The notes under the pieces: generated by a model
What the model was told of the DNA's origin: nothing
Databases searched by the model: none
The model's input: the letters and a program-made list of their open reading frames with translations, nothing else
Assembly (NCBI RefSeq): GCF_000471905.2
Contig: NW_006497672.1
Location: 761,221 to 825,220 of the forward strand
Direction of reading: 5' to 3'
Source of the DNA: Amborella trichopoda
Taxonomy: Eukaryota; Streptophyta; Magnoliopsida; Amborellales; Amborellaceae
Length of the DNA stretch: 64,000 bases
Made by a program: the position numbers and the translations under genes
In this document: positions 45,049-56,364 of the stretch, one piece after another
Layout of the letters: each line of letters opens with the position of its first letter
Position numbering within the stretch: position 1 is the first letter of the stretch

Positions 45049-45534
45049 TCACTCTTGACAGTCCATAATCATCGTCGCAAGATACTCAACACCATGCGCA
45101 GCCATTGCCGTGCGCAACACAATGTTGTGTTCTACTATGACCACAGGAAAACCAACGCAACATGAGACCATTGCCGCAACCTGCATGCTCTTGAACGCGG
45201 TTATCACTGTATGTGGCCTAAAGACGTGTGAAGGCGGCGCCGCATACGACTTAATGTCGCACATGACCTTGACGTACCTCGGTTTCCACCATCCCCAATT
45301 CTCAGAGGGCATTAACCCTGGTGTTTCGTTGGTTTCCCCAGCTACCTTCCCACGGCGACTGACCACCATCTTATCCCCCAACCCTTCGAGTTTCCACAAG
45401 TGTTTCCCCACCTCACCCGGAATCCACCCCCGTCCATCGGGAAAACCCTGCCCTGCCTTCCACTCACTGCCAGAATTAACAATAAAGCACCGAAATTCCC
45501 AGAAGGCTTCGTTGAGACCCAGCGGGTCTCCCAT
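45049..45534 (-). other. 161-residue open frame in the TE-B antisense leader
   Basis: The longest open frame downstream of the antisense TATA box in TE-B. It has no domain I recognise (one hydrophobic stretch AAMVSCCVGFPVVIVEH near the C-terminus). Its first third overlaps leader DNA that is also present in TE-D (about 20,700-20,800), where the frame is not kept. It may be a chance frame in a GC-rich leader or the remnant of an N-terminal extension of the lost antisense ORF. Confidence 0.3.
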
Positions 45535-45961
45535 CTCCCAGCTCTTCCCACTTCAATGAGTTCACCACAAACTCACCAGAATTCCACTGAGTTCCCGGTG
45601 AGCCCACTGTTGTGCTCCCTTCTTCTCCTCCGATAATCAGAGGACCTACAAAGCCCTCTGAACTCCCTGCAATCTCCCCTTCAGGAACAGAATGATCGAA
45701 GAAGCATTCAAGCCCTGACAAGGCACCTTTGCCAATCCTACAAAGGCCCAGAGTAGCCATGTTCCTTGCTCAGAAAGCCTCGCCACTTCCCAAAAAGGTT
45801 CACAATCACAGCACGAAGCTTTGCAACCTCCTAAAGCTTGCCAGAAAAGCTCTTAACTGCCTATCTTTGAAAAAATTTTCCCAGAATTTCTCACCGAAAA
45901 ACCTTCTTTGGCCCTCCCTCTCTAAGGACCCTTCTATTGTTTTACCCTTCGATAAAACAGT

Positions 45962-45990
45962 AAAGTGGGGTTTTTCCCCCTTTTATACCT
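45962..45990 (-). promoter_or_regulatory. Antisense promoter module of TE-B
   Basis: The minus strand reads GGTATAAAAGGGGGAAAAAC (TATA box 45,979-45,988), then CCCCACTTTACTGTTTTA. The same order of bases is seen in TE-D at 20,249 on the plus strand, and the upstream TTGTCGAGGGCAGTTTA segment matches TE-D TTGTCAAGGGAAGTTTG. The module is kept although the antisense ORF is gone. Confidence 0.65.
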
Positions 45991-46089
45991 AGTAGTGCTG
46001 TAAACTGCCCTCGACAAACATGAAATGATGCTCTAGTCCCCAGTTCATGGCGACAATAAGACAAGGCCGGGGCAGGTCAAGCCCGAGAC

Positions 46090-46330
46090 CCGAGAGGGAA
46101 ATCGTCGTGCCCTTCACCCAGAGGGCTATTACCGCTCGCCTTTGTCAAGGGCCATCATTGCGAGCCTTCGTCAAGGGCCATTGTCACTCGCCCGCATCAA
46201 TGGGCCATCACCGCACACCTTTGTTAAGGGCCATCATTGTGCGCCTCTTTGAAAGAATTATCGTCGTGCGTTCTACTAAGGGCCACTGCCGTACGCTTCA
46301 CCAAGGGGCCTAATGCCTTGTGCACCATCT
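46090..46330 (+). repeat. About 28-bp repeat next to the antisense promoter of TE-B
   Basis: Seven or so units of the AAGGGCCATCATTGCG(A/C)GCCTTCGTC kind. It is the inverse counterpart of TE-D 19,950-20,150. Confidence 0.75.
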
Positions 46331-46489
46331 GACACTTAGTGCCATGCTCACGACATGGCACTCTCAACTGGACATCGTCTTGTACTCTCAAGAAGTTCAT
46401 CCCCTGCACCACAACCTCACTCCTTAGGGAGTCCAGCCTCTGGTGACAGCTCTGCTCCCCATGGAGTCAAAGTCCCTCGCCACACTACG

Positions 46490-47740
46490 GTCCAATGCAC
46501 AACCCTAAACTACATGGTCTGAACTATATGACCTTAAACTATAGCAAAGGTCTAGTTGCACGACCTTAAACTGCATAGTCCTTGTCTCATGACTCAAAAC
46601 TATACTACCACGGTCCATGATGCATGCCTTAAACTGCACAGCTGCCATCCAAACTATATGACCTTAAACTGTAGCGGTGATCTAGTTGTACGACCTTATG
46701 CTGCATAATCCTTATCGCACAACTCCAAATTATACGACCACGGTATAAACTATATGACCTTAAACTATAGCGGAGGTCTAGTTTTACGACCTTAAACTTC
46801 ATAGTCTTTGTCTCATGACTCAAATTGTACGACCACGGTCCATGTTTTATGACCTTAAACTGCATAGCCATGGTCCAAACTATACGACCTTATAGTGTAG
46901 CGAAGTTCTAGTTACACAACCTTCAACTTCACGTTCCTAGCTGTATGACTTTAAACTGCATAGCCATGGTCCAAGCTACAACACCCTAAAATTGTAACAC
47001 ACGACATGATAAAGGGCCCATACGCACAACTCCAATCAATAGATAGAACACCTCCATGCTGAAAGGGTATTTCATCAGGAGTTAGATGTGTCCAAGAGTC
47101 ATACGTACCCCTTTAACCCCTAATGGGTTTGTTTCACCCCAACATCCCAATAAGAGTAGTGTCTTACTACAACCCATTATCCCCAAAGAGTTTAGGGCCC
47201 TTCTTATCCTCTCAACCCTCATGCGGTTCATCTGTGCTCTGGCCTGTCATCATCAGCAGAGTCACATGCATGTCATTGCTCATTATCCCTAAAAGGTCAC
47301 ACTGGACCTCCTAATCCCCAGTGAAGTCACATTTGTCTGCCACTCCTCGAGTGTGGCCATCTCTAGTTAAACCTCTCACTTGTGTGTAGCCTTAACTATC
47401 TCTATCCCTAGGGAGTCAGATTGCTATCCACAACCCATCCCCCATGTAGCTTTACCTACCTGACGACCCACACACTGGTCCGCACTGCATGACCTTAAAC
47501 TGCGCAGCCCTGGTCCATGCTGCTTCACCTTAAATTGCATAGCCATGGTCCAAAAAATATGACCTTAAACTGTAGAGGAAGTCTCATTGCACGACCTTAA
47601 ACTACATGGTCCTAGTTGCATGACTTTAAACTGCATGACCACGGTCCATCTGCATGAACCTAAACTATAGTGCACATCTTGGCCACATGACGTCAAACTA
47701 CTTTGCTCAAATCCAAGAGGCATGACCTTAAAGATGCCCC
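46490..47740 (+). repeat. AAGGTCAT minisatellite of TE-B (two degenerate blocks)
   Basis: Blocks at 46,490-47,000 and 47,470-47,740 contain ATGACCTTAAACTG, CATAGCCATGGTCC and similar segments, the reverse complement of the TE-D 35-bp unit. Unit length is irregular (about 35-45 bp). Between the blocks are repeats built on CCCTAA.GG(A/T)GT (47,060-47,460). Confidence 0.8.
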
Positions 47741-48269
47741 CACATACACGAACATGCTCTTTACGTGCATCTTTACTCATGCCTTCCTTAGCCGGCCCAT
47801 TATTGTGCACGTATGACTTTCATCATCATTACCATCTTTTCCTCCACTGAGTCTTACCCATGCTCACCAAACGGCGAACCCTTTCGCTAGCCATACTCAC
47901 CGTCAGCTAGTGGGTCACCATTGTTCACCCACCAGCCATCCGTCATCAACTCTTCACAAGGAAACTTCATGTCATCTTCTCAAGTAAGTCAAAGTCATCA
48001 CTAATGTCACTCTATGGCCTCCACAAACTACCATTCACCACCACTACGGTCCAGCTCTATGACCCTAAACTATGGTGCACGTCCTGGCTGCATGATGTTA
48101 AAAGGCTTCGCACAGGTCTCAAAAGCATGACTCTAAATACGCCTTCACATGAAAAATGGGGCATGGTGTACACCTGACAAGGGAACACCATGAGTAAAAA
48201 TGACGAACGGGGCATGGTCACGAAACCATGAGTAAGTGAGTTCCATGGAAAATAAAATCCAGGCACTGT

Positions 48270-48450
48270 TTAACACGGGGGTGAGAGCCGCATAAGATCC
48301 CCCACATTTCAACATGGCTCATCAGGGAGTGATAGCCTCATAAGATCTCCCAACCATCATGGCTCATCAGGGGGTGAGAGCCACATAAGATCCCCCACGC
48401 TTCAAAATGGCTCATCAAGGAGTGAGAGCTGCATAAGGTCTTTCCACTTC
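48270..48450 (+). repeat. 57-bp tandem repeat, three copies (TE-B)
   Basis: Units contain GTGAGAGCC.CATAAGATC, CCCCAC and TTCAA.ATGGCTCATCA. It is the inverse of TE-D 13,484-13,655. Confidence 0.85.
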
Positions 48451-48842
48451 AACAATAATAAGAGTCCTTAAAGGGTGAGGACAATGACCAAAAGATCCCT
48501 CCAAAAATGCTAAGGTTTATCACAAAGGCAAGAAACTAACAAAGCCAATGTCCAACCTGCCACAGGCTTCAAGGTACATCTAGCCAAAACCCCCTAGCCT
48601 ACATGGGACCAGATTTTTGGGACAGATCAGAAGCCCCCAACTGGACCCCGCTAGATGGGACCTACAAAGATACCCTGAGCATCAAAAGCAAATCTGGTGT
48701 AGCAACAAACAAGCCGACCAAAGGTTCATAGCATTCGGCCTTTAAAAAATGCCTGTTAGTCCCTTGAGGGTGAGGACATCGAAAAGATCCCTCAAAACTT
48801 CCTGAATGATTGCACTTCTCGATTCTCTCGAAGAAAAACATT

Positions 48843-48855
48843 CGATGGGGCATGC
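48843..48855 (+). other. Candidate polypurine tract of TE-B
   Basis: CGATGGGGCATGC directly before the LTR start TGTTGGAAGG, matching TE-D CGGCGGGGCATGC. Confidence 0.5.
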
Positions 48856-51586
48856 TGTTGGAAGGCATTTTTCATCAACATGGGGCCCCGGCTCAATAAA
48901 GCCTACCAAACAGTGGAGATTTTGGCGGTCTCATAATAGCCCTGGAATAGGTCAAGATCTTCCTAAGGTCTCTCAAAACTCTCTTGTCAAGTTTCGTCAT
49001 AGTTTGACATGTTTAAGGTAGTACAGACTGAAAAACAATTCCAATAGAATCGGCCTCTAGCACCCCGAAATGGCCCCTATAACTAGAGCTACATTTTTGG
49101 TGTCTCAAATCATTGTGAGACACTATTGGATCCGGCATAGTCGAAAACCCAAGGGTCAAATTTCAACTTGAACGGACACTCCAGGAAGAAGTTATAGGCA
49201 AAAGAGTGAAACAAGAGCGGTCGCATGCTATTCCCGTCTAGCCGCCCTGCAACTCCACGCCACGGAAGGGACAGTCACGACCAGTGACTTTCAACACTTA
49301 TATCTCACCCTTCCCAAATTGGATCGTGCATAAATTTGGTGAGCATGTTCGTCTAGTCAAGACGAGCGATTCAAAATGTGGCACAACCTGTGACGACACC
49401 CGAGCATGAAAACACGCTAGAGAGAAGTTGCTGATACGTGAAGAAAGTGAAGGAAATTCTACAGCGTCATGCCTCACTCGAGTGGCGAGATCACGCTACT
49501 CACGAGCCCAATCGTCGCTAGACTAATTCCATCGTATGCGTAAGGTCTCGAGCTATCACTGACCCAAGCCCCGTAAGTGATGAATGGTCGGATAATGGAC
49601 ACAAAGCCAACGAATCAACTGTAAATTCTATCACTGGAATTCCAAATTCCTGCCAAAATTCCAAAGTTTCAAAATCTTCATTCGGACACAAAATCGAGTT
49701 GCGTTCGTTGCCCCGCCATTGTAGTGGCATGCTCAGTGTAATTCAATGAAGAAATCATCGAAAAACATCAATGAACGAGTACACTATATATCCGAAGTTT
49801 CAAGATCCATTCAAATTTCAAGTCACATGATCGTGCACTAAAAACACTATCCATGGCTCGATGTTGGTATCAAATCGATCGCCATACCGAGCCCTACAAG
49901 AAAACAATCATCTTACGATCAACCAGGCATCTGAACAACCCCGGATCAGCCATGCAAGATCACGCAAATTCTAGGGCAACACTGGGACTATTCTGAAATT
50001 CCATGAATTGTTATAAAATAGAAAATCTGTCATTTTACACCCTATTTTCTAATTTCTTTTAATTCATTTTAATCTTAATTTTCAACAAATTATACTTTTG
50101 ATCATCCACCCATGTTTGGAGAAAATTCTATGTATAAGTACCAGCATTGTACACACCAAAGGACTCAACCTTTCACAAAAGGAGAGATTTTTTACTTAAT
50201 ACAAAGTTCTCTTTGTTCTCTTTTTGGGTCATGTTTGAGAGAGAGAGTGAGGTGAGAGAAATTTTTTGATCGGTACCCCTAGGTTCGAGGTAAATCTTCT
50301 CTCTTCTTTTCCTTTTCTTCCTCCCTCTCTATTCTTTCCTTTCTTCTCTCTCTTCTTCATCTGAGTTCCACGCAGGGGTCATACATGGCAGTGGCAGTGC
50401 CATGCATTCCTCCCCTAAGGTCGCACAGGTCGCACATGGCGATGGCAGTGCCATGCGTGAGTCTCCTTCTCCTTTTCTTCTATCTCTTTCGTCTAATAGG
50501 GCCTATAGACGGCGCTACCCATTGTCGTCCACAGACGTAGCTTTGACATCTTAGTGAAGAACCCAGACGCCGAAACCCGTTGCCACTCATAGGGGTCCTT
50601 CCCTCGCGTCTATAGCAGATGACGATACCTATTATCACCCGCTATAGGCCTCGGCAACGTCTACCACCATCTGCGTGCTTCTTTCGTGTGTTTGACGTTC
50701 ATCGCCATTCTTCTTGTGTCCCATGCCTATCACTGTGCCCCGCATGAGGATTACTATCGTGCGCTTCACAAATGACCATCGCCGCGTGCTTCATCAGAAA
50801 CTATCGTCGCCCACACAGGGGCATGTTGTTTTCTTATGTTGCCAATGGTGATGCCTAACGCCGCGTGTAGTTCACTTCTTAGTATCTAGCGATGAGCAGT
50901 AGTGTAGTGCACCGCCCAAGGGCCACAACACTGCTAGTCCACAGTCGTGAGTGGCAACGCCTAACACCATCGAGACCTCATCTCTCTACCATCTTGTCGC
51001 TTCTTTTCATTCTCTTGTCTCTTCTCGCTTGATTGAGGGGAGGCTTATCCTAGCACTGCCATATCGGTCTCAGTTTCGAGTAGCATTGCCGCCATGCTGG
51101 TTCTAAGAACTATGCCAATCTTGCTACCACTCTGAGTCGATGACTTCCCAGCTACAATGCTAGTCTCGTCTATTCATCAAGTTTTATTCCCTTTTCTATC
51201 TTTATTTGAACCTTATGCTTCATCACCCTCTCGTGTGAACGTATATTGCCCTAAGACAAGGGTGGGTTTCTTTGACCCACTTGTCTTAGGAATTAACCAT
51301 AGAAGTGTTACGCATAAAACAAGAGGATTGCAAGTCAAGGGAGGTGATTCCGAACTAGCTAAAGCAGCTGGGGGGCTTTCTTCGTGATCTAAGAGGGCAC
51401 CCATGCAAGCCATCCCGAGTAAGTCAAAAATTCATCTTCAATTCCTCTCTCATCGTTTGGTATACCTACCCTTGCTCTCGAGTAAGGTTTTGAGAGGGAG
51501 ATCTCAAATCCCAAGTTCACCAGAAACTCGAGATACGTGCTGCCAGATCATCCAGATCTGGAGGGCAAGATCGAGGCACCTAACCA
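48856..51586 (+). repeat. 3' LTR of TE-B
   Basis: About 2.73 kb, TGTTGGAAGGCATTTTTC at the start and CACCTAACCA at the end. TATA box CTATGTATAAG at 50,127-50,139. R/U5 holds segments with CGATGGCAGTGCC and GACGGC.ATG-type motifs (50,380-51,000) related to the hairpin unit that expanded in TE-C, then the U5 box GGGGGGCTTTC...TGATCTAAGAGGGC (51,371-51,398). It aligns throughout, in reverse, with the LTRs of TE-D and TE-E. Confidence 0.85.
50127..50139 (+). promoter_or_regulatory. TATA box of the TE-B LTR
   Basis: TTCTATGTATAAG following a CATCCACCCATGTTTGGAG segment that also precedes the TATA boxes of TE-D and TE-E. It is changed from the TATATATA of those copies. Confidence 0.6.
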
Positions 51587-53254
51587 CAGTGCATACACAC
51601 CAAGAAAACAGTACAGGCACATCATGCAAGCACCTAGGTGCTCAACACCCTTTGCCCTGCTCTCCATTGAAAACTCTGGACTACCCTAACGGACATATCG
51701 CTCCTCTGCGTATTCCAACACACACTCACATATCCACAAAGCAACAACGACTTCATTCCTTGTGCTGCTCACACACTCAAAAGGATGCATCTGCGTCGTC
51801 TAAAGGGGGCAGAATATCCCCTGCTAAACATAAAAAGAAGCAAAGAAGAAAAACAATTGCTCAAAGAAGTGAAGAAAAGGCGAAAACCCGAAGAAGAAAA
51901 GGAAAAAGATATTTCATTCATAAACAAACGGAAATACAAGTCTCTGTTACAACGAGGTCATCTTCCATAAAAACAAATTTGGGAATACAAGTCTCTGTTA
52001 CAAGGGAGAAAAGACTGCTTCTACGAAACTTCTATGAAAAGCTACTTTCATTTCCTCAAGGCACAAATTATCGATCGACCTTGTCGTAAAGGAATCAAAC
52101 ACCAAAAAGTCAAAGACATCACTCCACAAGATGAAGGATCCTTCATGCAATAGATAGCTTGGAATACCTAGATAAGAAGGACCTCCTCTGTGTGAATGAT
52201 GAGGCTACCACCTGCTTATGCAGGTAGCCATCTCCAAGGAGAAACCTCATTCTCCCTTAACAAGGCCTTAGAAAAACCGAAGAAGACTCCTTGTTCTTTT
52301 TCGTGACAAAGTGAAGGTGAAAAAGGGGTGCTATACAAAGAAGGCTTGAACGGGACACCCCACTTGTTATAACAGATGACTCATCCAAGTGTCAGACAAC
52401 AAACACGACCAAACTCCCCATTTGGTTGATCTTCACGACCAAAGGGATGGCCGAGTCAAGAGCTTCATGACCCATCCTCGAATGAACGAGACCGAATCTG
52501 AGTTCAACAACTACCGACGTTGGGCACACGGTGACAAGCATCCTTCTCCAGCTCTCAAAGTTTAAAAACAACTAGAAGGCTCAAGCCCTCCTTCAAGATG
52601 ACCCATCTACCGAGCCTCTTGGACCAAGCCCAACTCTAACCAAGCAAAGGAAAGTTCCCTATGCTGCATTTCAACCTGAACACCCCCTTTTATAGAGGAA
52701 ACTGCAGGCTCACCATAAAAGCATCTACCATTTCCCGAGAAGGATGCCTCGTACAACTACACCAACACGTGTCGTCGAACGACACTCCAACTCCTCAAAC
52801 AGTTAGCATCTTCGTCGCCATGCCTTCCAGGCTCCATTATCACCAGATCACGATGCGGATTCTGCTCCGACGCTTCACCTGCCAGAAACGTCACCTCACC
52901 GAAGGAAGGTCTGTTGCACCTTTCTGAATTCCATCATCTCCTTCGACCACGCATCACCAATAGTCAGCAAGTCGTCCAAATGAAATGACAAGACCCAAGG
53001 CTCCCCTCCTAACTCCCCCTCAATAACCCTTGTTGCGATGTGCAAAGGTGAGTAAAAAAAACCGGGCATGGCGAAAATGCAAAAAGAAAAGGGCATTATG
53101 AGTAAAAGTGGAAAGATAGAAAAAGGTGGATGTAACCCCGAAGTTAAGGGAAAAAATACCTCTAAAGGAAAGCTGGTGAAAACCACCATTGTGGCACCAC
53201 TCCTGATTCAAGTGAAAACCTGGGAAAGGGCACTTAGAGCAAAACAAAAATTTC
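51587..53254 (+). other. TE-F post-pol and leader sequence, no gene
   Basis: Includes a purine-rich stretch (51,830-51,910), a duplicated AAATACAAGTCTCTGTTACA (about 51,930 and, as GAATACAAGTCTCTGTTACA, 51,982), the antisense leader upstream of 52,684 and GGGCATGGCGAAAATG/ATGAGTAAAAGTGG motifs at 53,060-53,120 that recur in TE-B, TE-G and (inverse) TE-C and TE-D. Confidence 0.5.
52684..52697 (-). promoter_or_regulatory. Antisense TATA-type module of TE-F
   Basis: The minus strand reads CCTCTATAAAAGGGGG. The box and following G-run match TE-B and TE-D, and the position between post-pol sequence and the repeat array is the same. Confidence 0.55.
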
Positions 53255-53995
53255 ACCCTCAACGCCACCCCTCAAAAAAACATTTCTGCCCTAGCGCCAC
53301 CCTCAACAAAAAATTTCGGCCTCAACACAACCCTCCAAACAAAATTCCAACCACAGGACCACCCCTCAAAACAAAATTGCAACCTCAGTGCCACCCTCCA
53401 AACAAAATTCCGGCCACACCGCTACCGCTCAAAGCAAACATTTTGGCCTCAATGCCACCCTCGAAAAAACATTTCTGCCTCAACGCCACCTTCCAAAAAA
53501 AATTCTAGCCTCAACACCACCCCTCAAAACAAAATTTTGGCCTCAGCACTACCTTCAAAACAAAATTTCGGCCACACCCCTCAAAGCAAAAATTTCGACC
53601 TCAGTGCCACCCATAAAAACAAAATTCCAACCACAGCACCACCCCACAAAATCAAAATTCAGGCCTGACCGCCACCCCCTCAAAACAAAATTTCAGCCTC
53701 AATATCACCCTCTAAACAAAATTCCAGCCTCAACGCCACCCTCCAAATAATTTTGGCCTCAACATCACGCTCAAAACAAAATTTTGGCCTCAGGGCCACC
53801 CTCTAAACAAAATTTCGGCCTCAGTGCCACCCTCCAAACAAAATTTTGGCCTCGGCGCCACCTCATAAAAACATAATTTCGGCCTCAATGCCACCCCACA
53901 AAAACAAAATTCTGGCCTCAGTGCCACCCCCTAAAAGAAAAATTACGGCCTCAGTGCCACCCTCCAAAAATTTCTGACCACATCGCCACAACAAA
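53255..53995 (+). repeat. About 31-bp minisatellite, roughly 23 units (TE-F)
   Basis: The unit is GCCTCAACGCCACCCTCCAA followed by ACAAAATTCCG, with variation in length (30-33 bp) and sequence. Open frames across it encode Pro/Lys/His-rich repeats with no conserved domain. Confidence 0.9.
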
Positions 53996-54459
53996 GACCT
54001 CTGGGCTCAGTGCCATGTCAAAAAGGGGTCAAACAAGAAAGAAGAAGTGAAAAAAGTAAAATCACTCAAACGGGTCGAAGATGCCCCCCAAAGGCACATG
54101 ACTGCCAAGCCGGAGGAATAAACACCCTGCCAAAAAAAAACCTCAGGGTGAAGTCTCGCCAAAGAGACCGCCTCGAAAACCCTCCTTGTCGACTGGTCCA
54201 GACTTTTCTGGACATGCCACACAAATGCCCCTGACTGGACTCGATAGGATGGGACTCGGAAAAGGTGCCCTAACTAACCAGAAACCATCCCCAAGCTCCG
54301 GTGAAGCAGCTCATGCGCGTGCTAAGGGCTCTTCTACGGTCTATCCAAGGCACAGGCCTCCAAAACATCTTGACAAGGATTCCAAAACGATGAGCTTCGA
54401 CGTCAAAAGCCACTTCTTTCCAAATGTTTCACTTCTCACATCTCTCAAAGTGTAGCATC

Positions 54460-54472
54460 CATAGGGGCAAGT
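54460..54472 (+). other. Candidate polypurine tract of TE-F
   Basis: CATAGGGGCAAGT directly before the LTR start. TE-G has GTCAGGGAAAAT at the same place. The preceding 80 bp (CCAAATGTTTCACTTCTCAC) are also similar in TE-G (CCAAATGTTGCACTTATCGC). Confidence 0.5.
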
Positions 54473-56364
54473 TGTTATACGTCATTTTTGATGCATCTCA
54501 GCCCTTCAAACAAATAAAGGAAGAGAGCCAGCTATAGCTCGGTCACCATGGCGTACAAGACATAGCCAGACAGAAAGGAGTAGCAATAGAGGAAATAAGC
54601 CTCAAATAAAGATGACCAAAAGGAAAGATGACTACTCGAAGAAGAGTCGAAGCCTTATCCCCACCACCATGTGTATAGGAATCAGATAGGCATGCCAAAC
54701 GACTATCATCACCTTTCAAGAAAAAGGAAGTGGACCAGAGCTCAAACGGACCAACCCAGTGGCCCTAAGCCTGGACAATCGCAAAGTAGGGTAGAGGTAC
54801 ACCTTCCACCATATGGCCTCACCAAACCAGTCGACGACCATGGTGATTCCTCAGCCACCCCTCGACGAGCTCACAGTTTCTTCCCTGCAGTTCAAGAGTA
54901 GTCGAATGCCTCAGAGACCCACAAAAAGCTTCAACCAAATCCTTCCCTTGACTAACAAACAAGAAGACAAGTCTCCTCAGTGAAAATAAGGAAAAAGGAC
55001 TTAAATCCATAGACATCGAAATGTTCAGAACAACATCTTAACCCTTCGGAGAAGAAAACTCGACCGCGAGAAAGCTAATACCGAGAAAGGAACACTTCCA
55101 GGAAGAGAACTCAAGTCACACACGACAAGCAGCATTCAAAGAAAAATAGAAAGAGGCACGAAACCCACGGTCACAATAATAAAAGCAAGAAAATCCCCAT
55201 CTTCGAAAATCCCTTTTCCGATGATTCACCGAAAGTCCAAGAAACAACGCAAAACAAATTAAACCTTCACAAAGAAAAACTCTCTAAGAAAACCTTTCCC
55301 AGATTCACTTAGATGATGCAGATCAAGAAAGAAATCATCAAAAGGACCCACAAAACTAAACAAACTTCTTCCCTCGCAAACGGTTTTTCCGAAACACGAT
55401 CAAATGACATCAAAATGATCATAAGAAAACAAATGACAAGAATACGACAAAATAGCAACCAAATTCATGCTGCAATTCCCTAGGAAGATCTCTCAAAGTT
55501 CTATGATGATGGCAGACTTCTCAGGAAAGGACGAGTATGTACTCACGCAAAAGAACCTAAAGGGCATTTTGGTCATTGTACCTAATTTCAGGAATTTATT
55601 TTAATTACTTTTTATTGTATTTAGGCTTATTTATTTAGTATCCACCCCTATTTGTAGAAAACTCTATATAAACAGGCTTAAGTCAATTGTGAAATGGGAT
55701 TACAATTCAATAAAGAAGAGGCATTACACTTGATTCTGCTTGTCTTTTCTCTTAGCCCTAGCGTCCACCGCATGGTAACGCACTTCCCTCTTCTTGAAGA
55801 CATTCATTGCTTCCAAAAATTTCTCTCTTCTTCTCTCACACAAGTAATCCCACGCACGTGCAAGACTGCGTGGACTCGAGCAAACCAAAAAGGTTTCAAA
55901 CCGATGCGCACCAAGGTCTAATCCCTCTTCCTCGCTTTGACAGCCTGACAAGAATGACCAAGTTCCCCACTCGCTTGTTCGATCAAAGAAAAGAAAGCCA
56001 ACTTTGGAACGAAGAATCAAGACATCCATCAGTACTTAGACTTGAGAGGAAAGAAGAGGGTCGTATCGTCTGAAGAGAGTCCCTGACCAAACCGTGATGG
56101 TGAACAGTCGGAGGGCTTTCGTAACTGATCTAAGAGGGCGAGCTGCCCGGACGCGTCCCACGAACCCGCAATGACGAGGTAAGCGAATCAACCGCTCCCG
56201 GTCGTAAAATCTCTCTCTTTGTTGGCAACATATCCATACTCTAGAAAGCTAGCACCCCCATGTCACTCCACACACCACGCGGTGACCCTTCGGCTGTTGA
56301 TTGAGAGAGGATCTTCACCTCACGACCCCGCACGAGGGAACCAAATCAAATCAGGCCTCAACCA
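54473..56364 (+). repeat. LTR of TE-F
   Basis: About 1.89 kb. It starts TGTTATACGTCATTTTTGAT, like TE-B (TGTTGGAAGGCATTTTTCAT) and TE-G (TGTTGTAAGTCATTTTTTAT), and ends TCAGGCCTCAACCA. TATA box ACTCTATATAAACAGG at 55,661-55,676, preceded by a CATCC/ATCCACCCCTA segment as in the other LTRs, and a polyadenylation-like AATAAAG at 55,709. The U5 box GGAGGGCTTTC...TGATCTAAGAGGGC is at 56,110-56,139. Beyond these boxes the sequence does not resemble the TE-B LTR. Confidence 0.75.
55661..55676 (+). promoter_or_regulatory. TATA box of the TE-F LTR
   Basis: ACTCTATATAAACAGG, about 1.19 kb into the LTR, with AATAAAG 35-40 bp further on. It is a good match to a plant TATA box. Confidence 0.7.

Larger units (their letters stand above)
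44616..48842 (+). other. TE-B 3' noncoding region
   Basis: No sense gene. The post-pol part (44,616-45,050) shares TTGCATTAAAAAGAGTTACA with TE-C. The minus strand of 45,050-45,960 is the antisense leader; the plant-mobile-domain ORF itself is missing. Then follow the antisense TATA box, a 28-bp repeat (46,090-46,330), the AAGGTCAT minisatellite in two blocks, irregular CCCCA.GGAGT repeats (47,060-47,460), sequence with ATGAGTAAAAATGA motifs (48,150-48,240), a 57-bp repeat (48,270-48,450) and about 390 bp of unique sequence to the purine tract. It mirrors TE-D module by module. Confidence 0.7.
3930..51586 (+). mobile_element. TE-B: outer Tat/Ogre-like Ty3/gypsy element, split by TE-C
   Basis: Left piece 3,930-4,770 is Gag. 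Right piece 40,730-51,586 is the Gag C-terminus, pol, the 3' region and the 3' LTR, all plus strand. The two pieces abut opposite ends of minus-strand TE-C. The Gag reading stops at a block homologous to TE-D residues GDDAKSTPQW...HTS and resumes in sequence that lies a few dozen residues further on in TE-D and TE-C. The simplest reading is one element interrupted by an insertion, with about 150-170 bp lost at the right junction. The 5' LTR and N-terminal Gag are missing (truncated at about 3,930), and no protease is present. Confidence 0.75.
51587..56364 (+). mobile_element. TE-F: 3' region and LTR of a related, diverged element
   Basis: It has the same module order as TE-B: post-pol-like sequence (ATTTCATTCATAAACAAACGG near 51,915), an antisense TATA box (52,684-52,697, minus), a tandem array (53,255-53,995), a purine tract and an LTR starting TGTTATACGTCATTTTTG. 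No gag, pol or antisense ORF is visible and no 5' LTR was found. It is either a 3' fragment or a non-autonomous derivative. The left boundary is taken as the end of the TE-B LTR and is not proven. Confidence 0.6.

Noticed and set aside
53068-53750. Lys/Pro/His-rich open frames that look like a repetitive protein
   Set aside because: The reading merely follows the 31-bp array and shifts frame with unit length; there is no start context or homolog I recognise.
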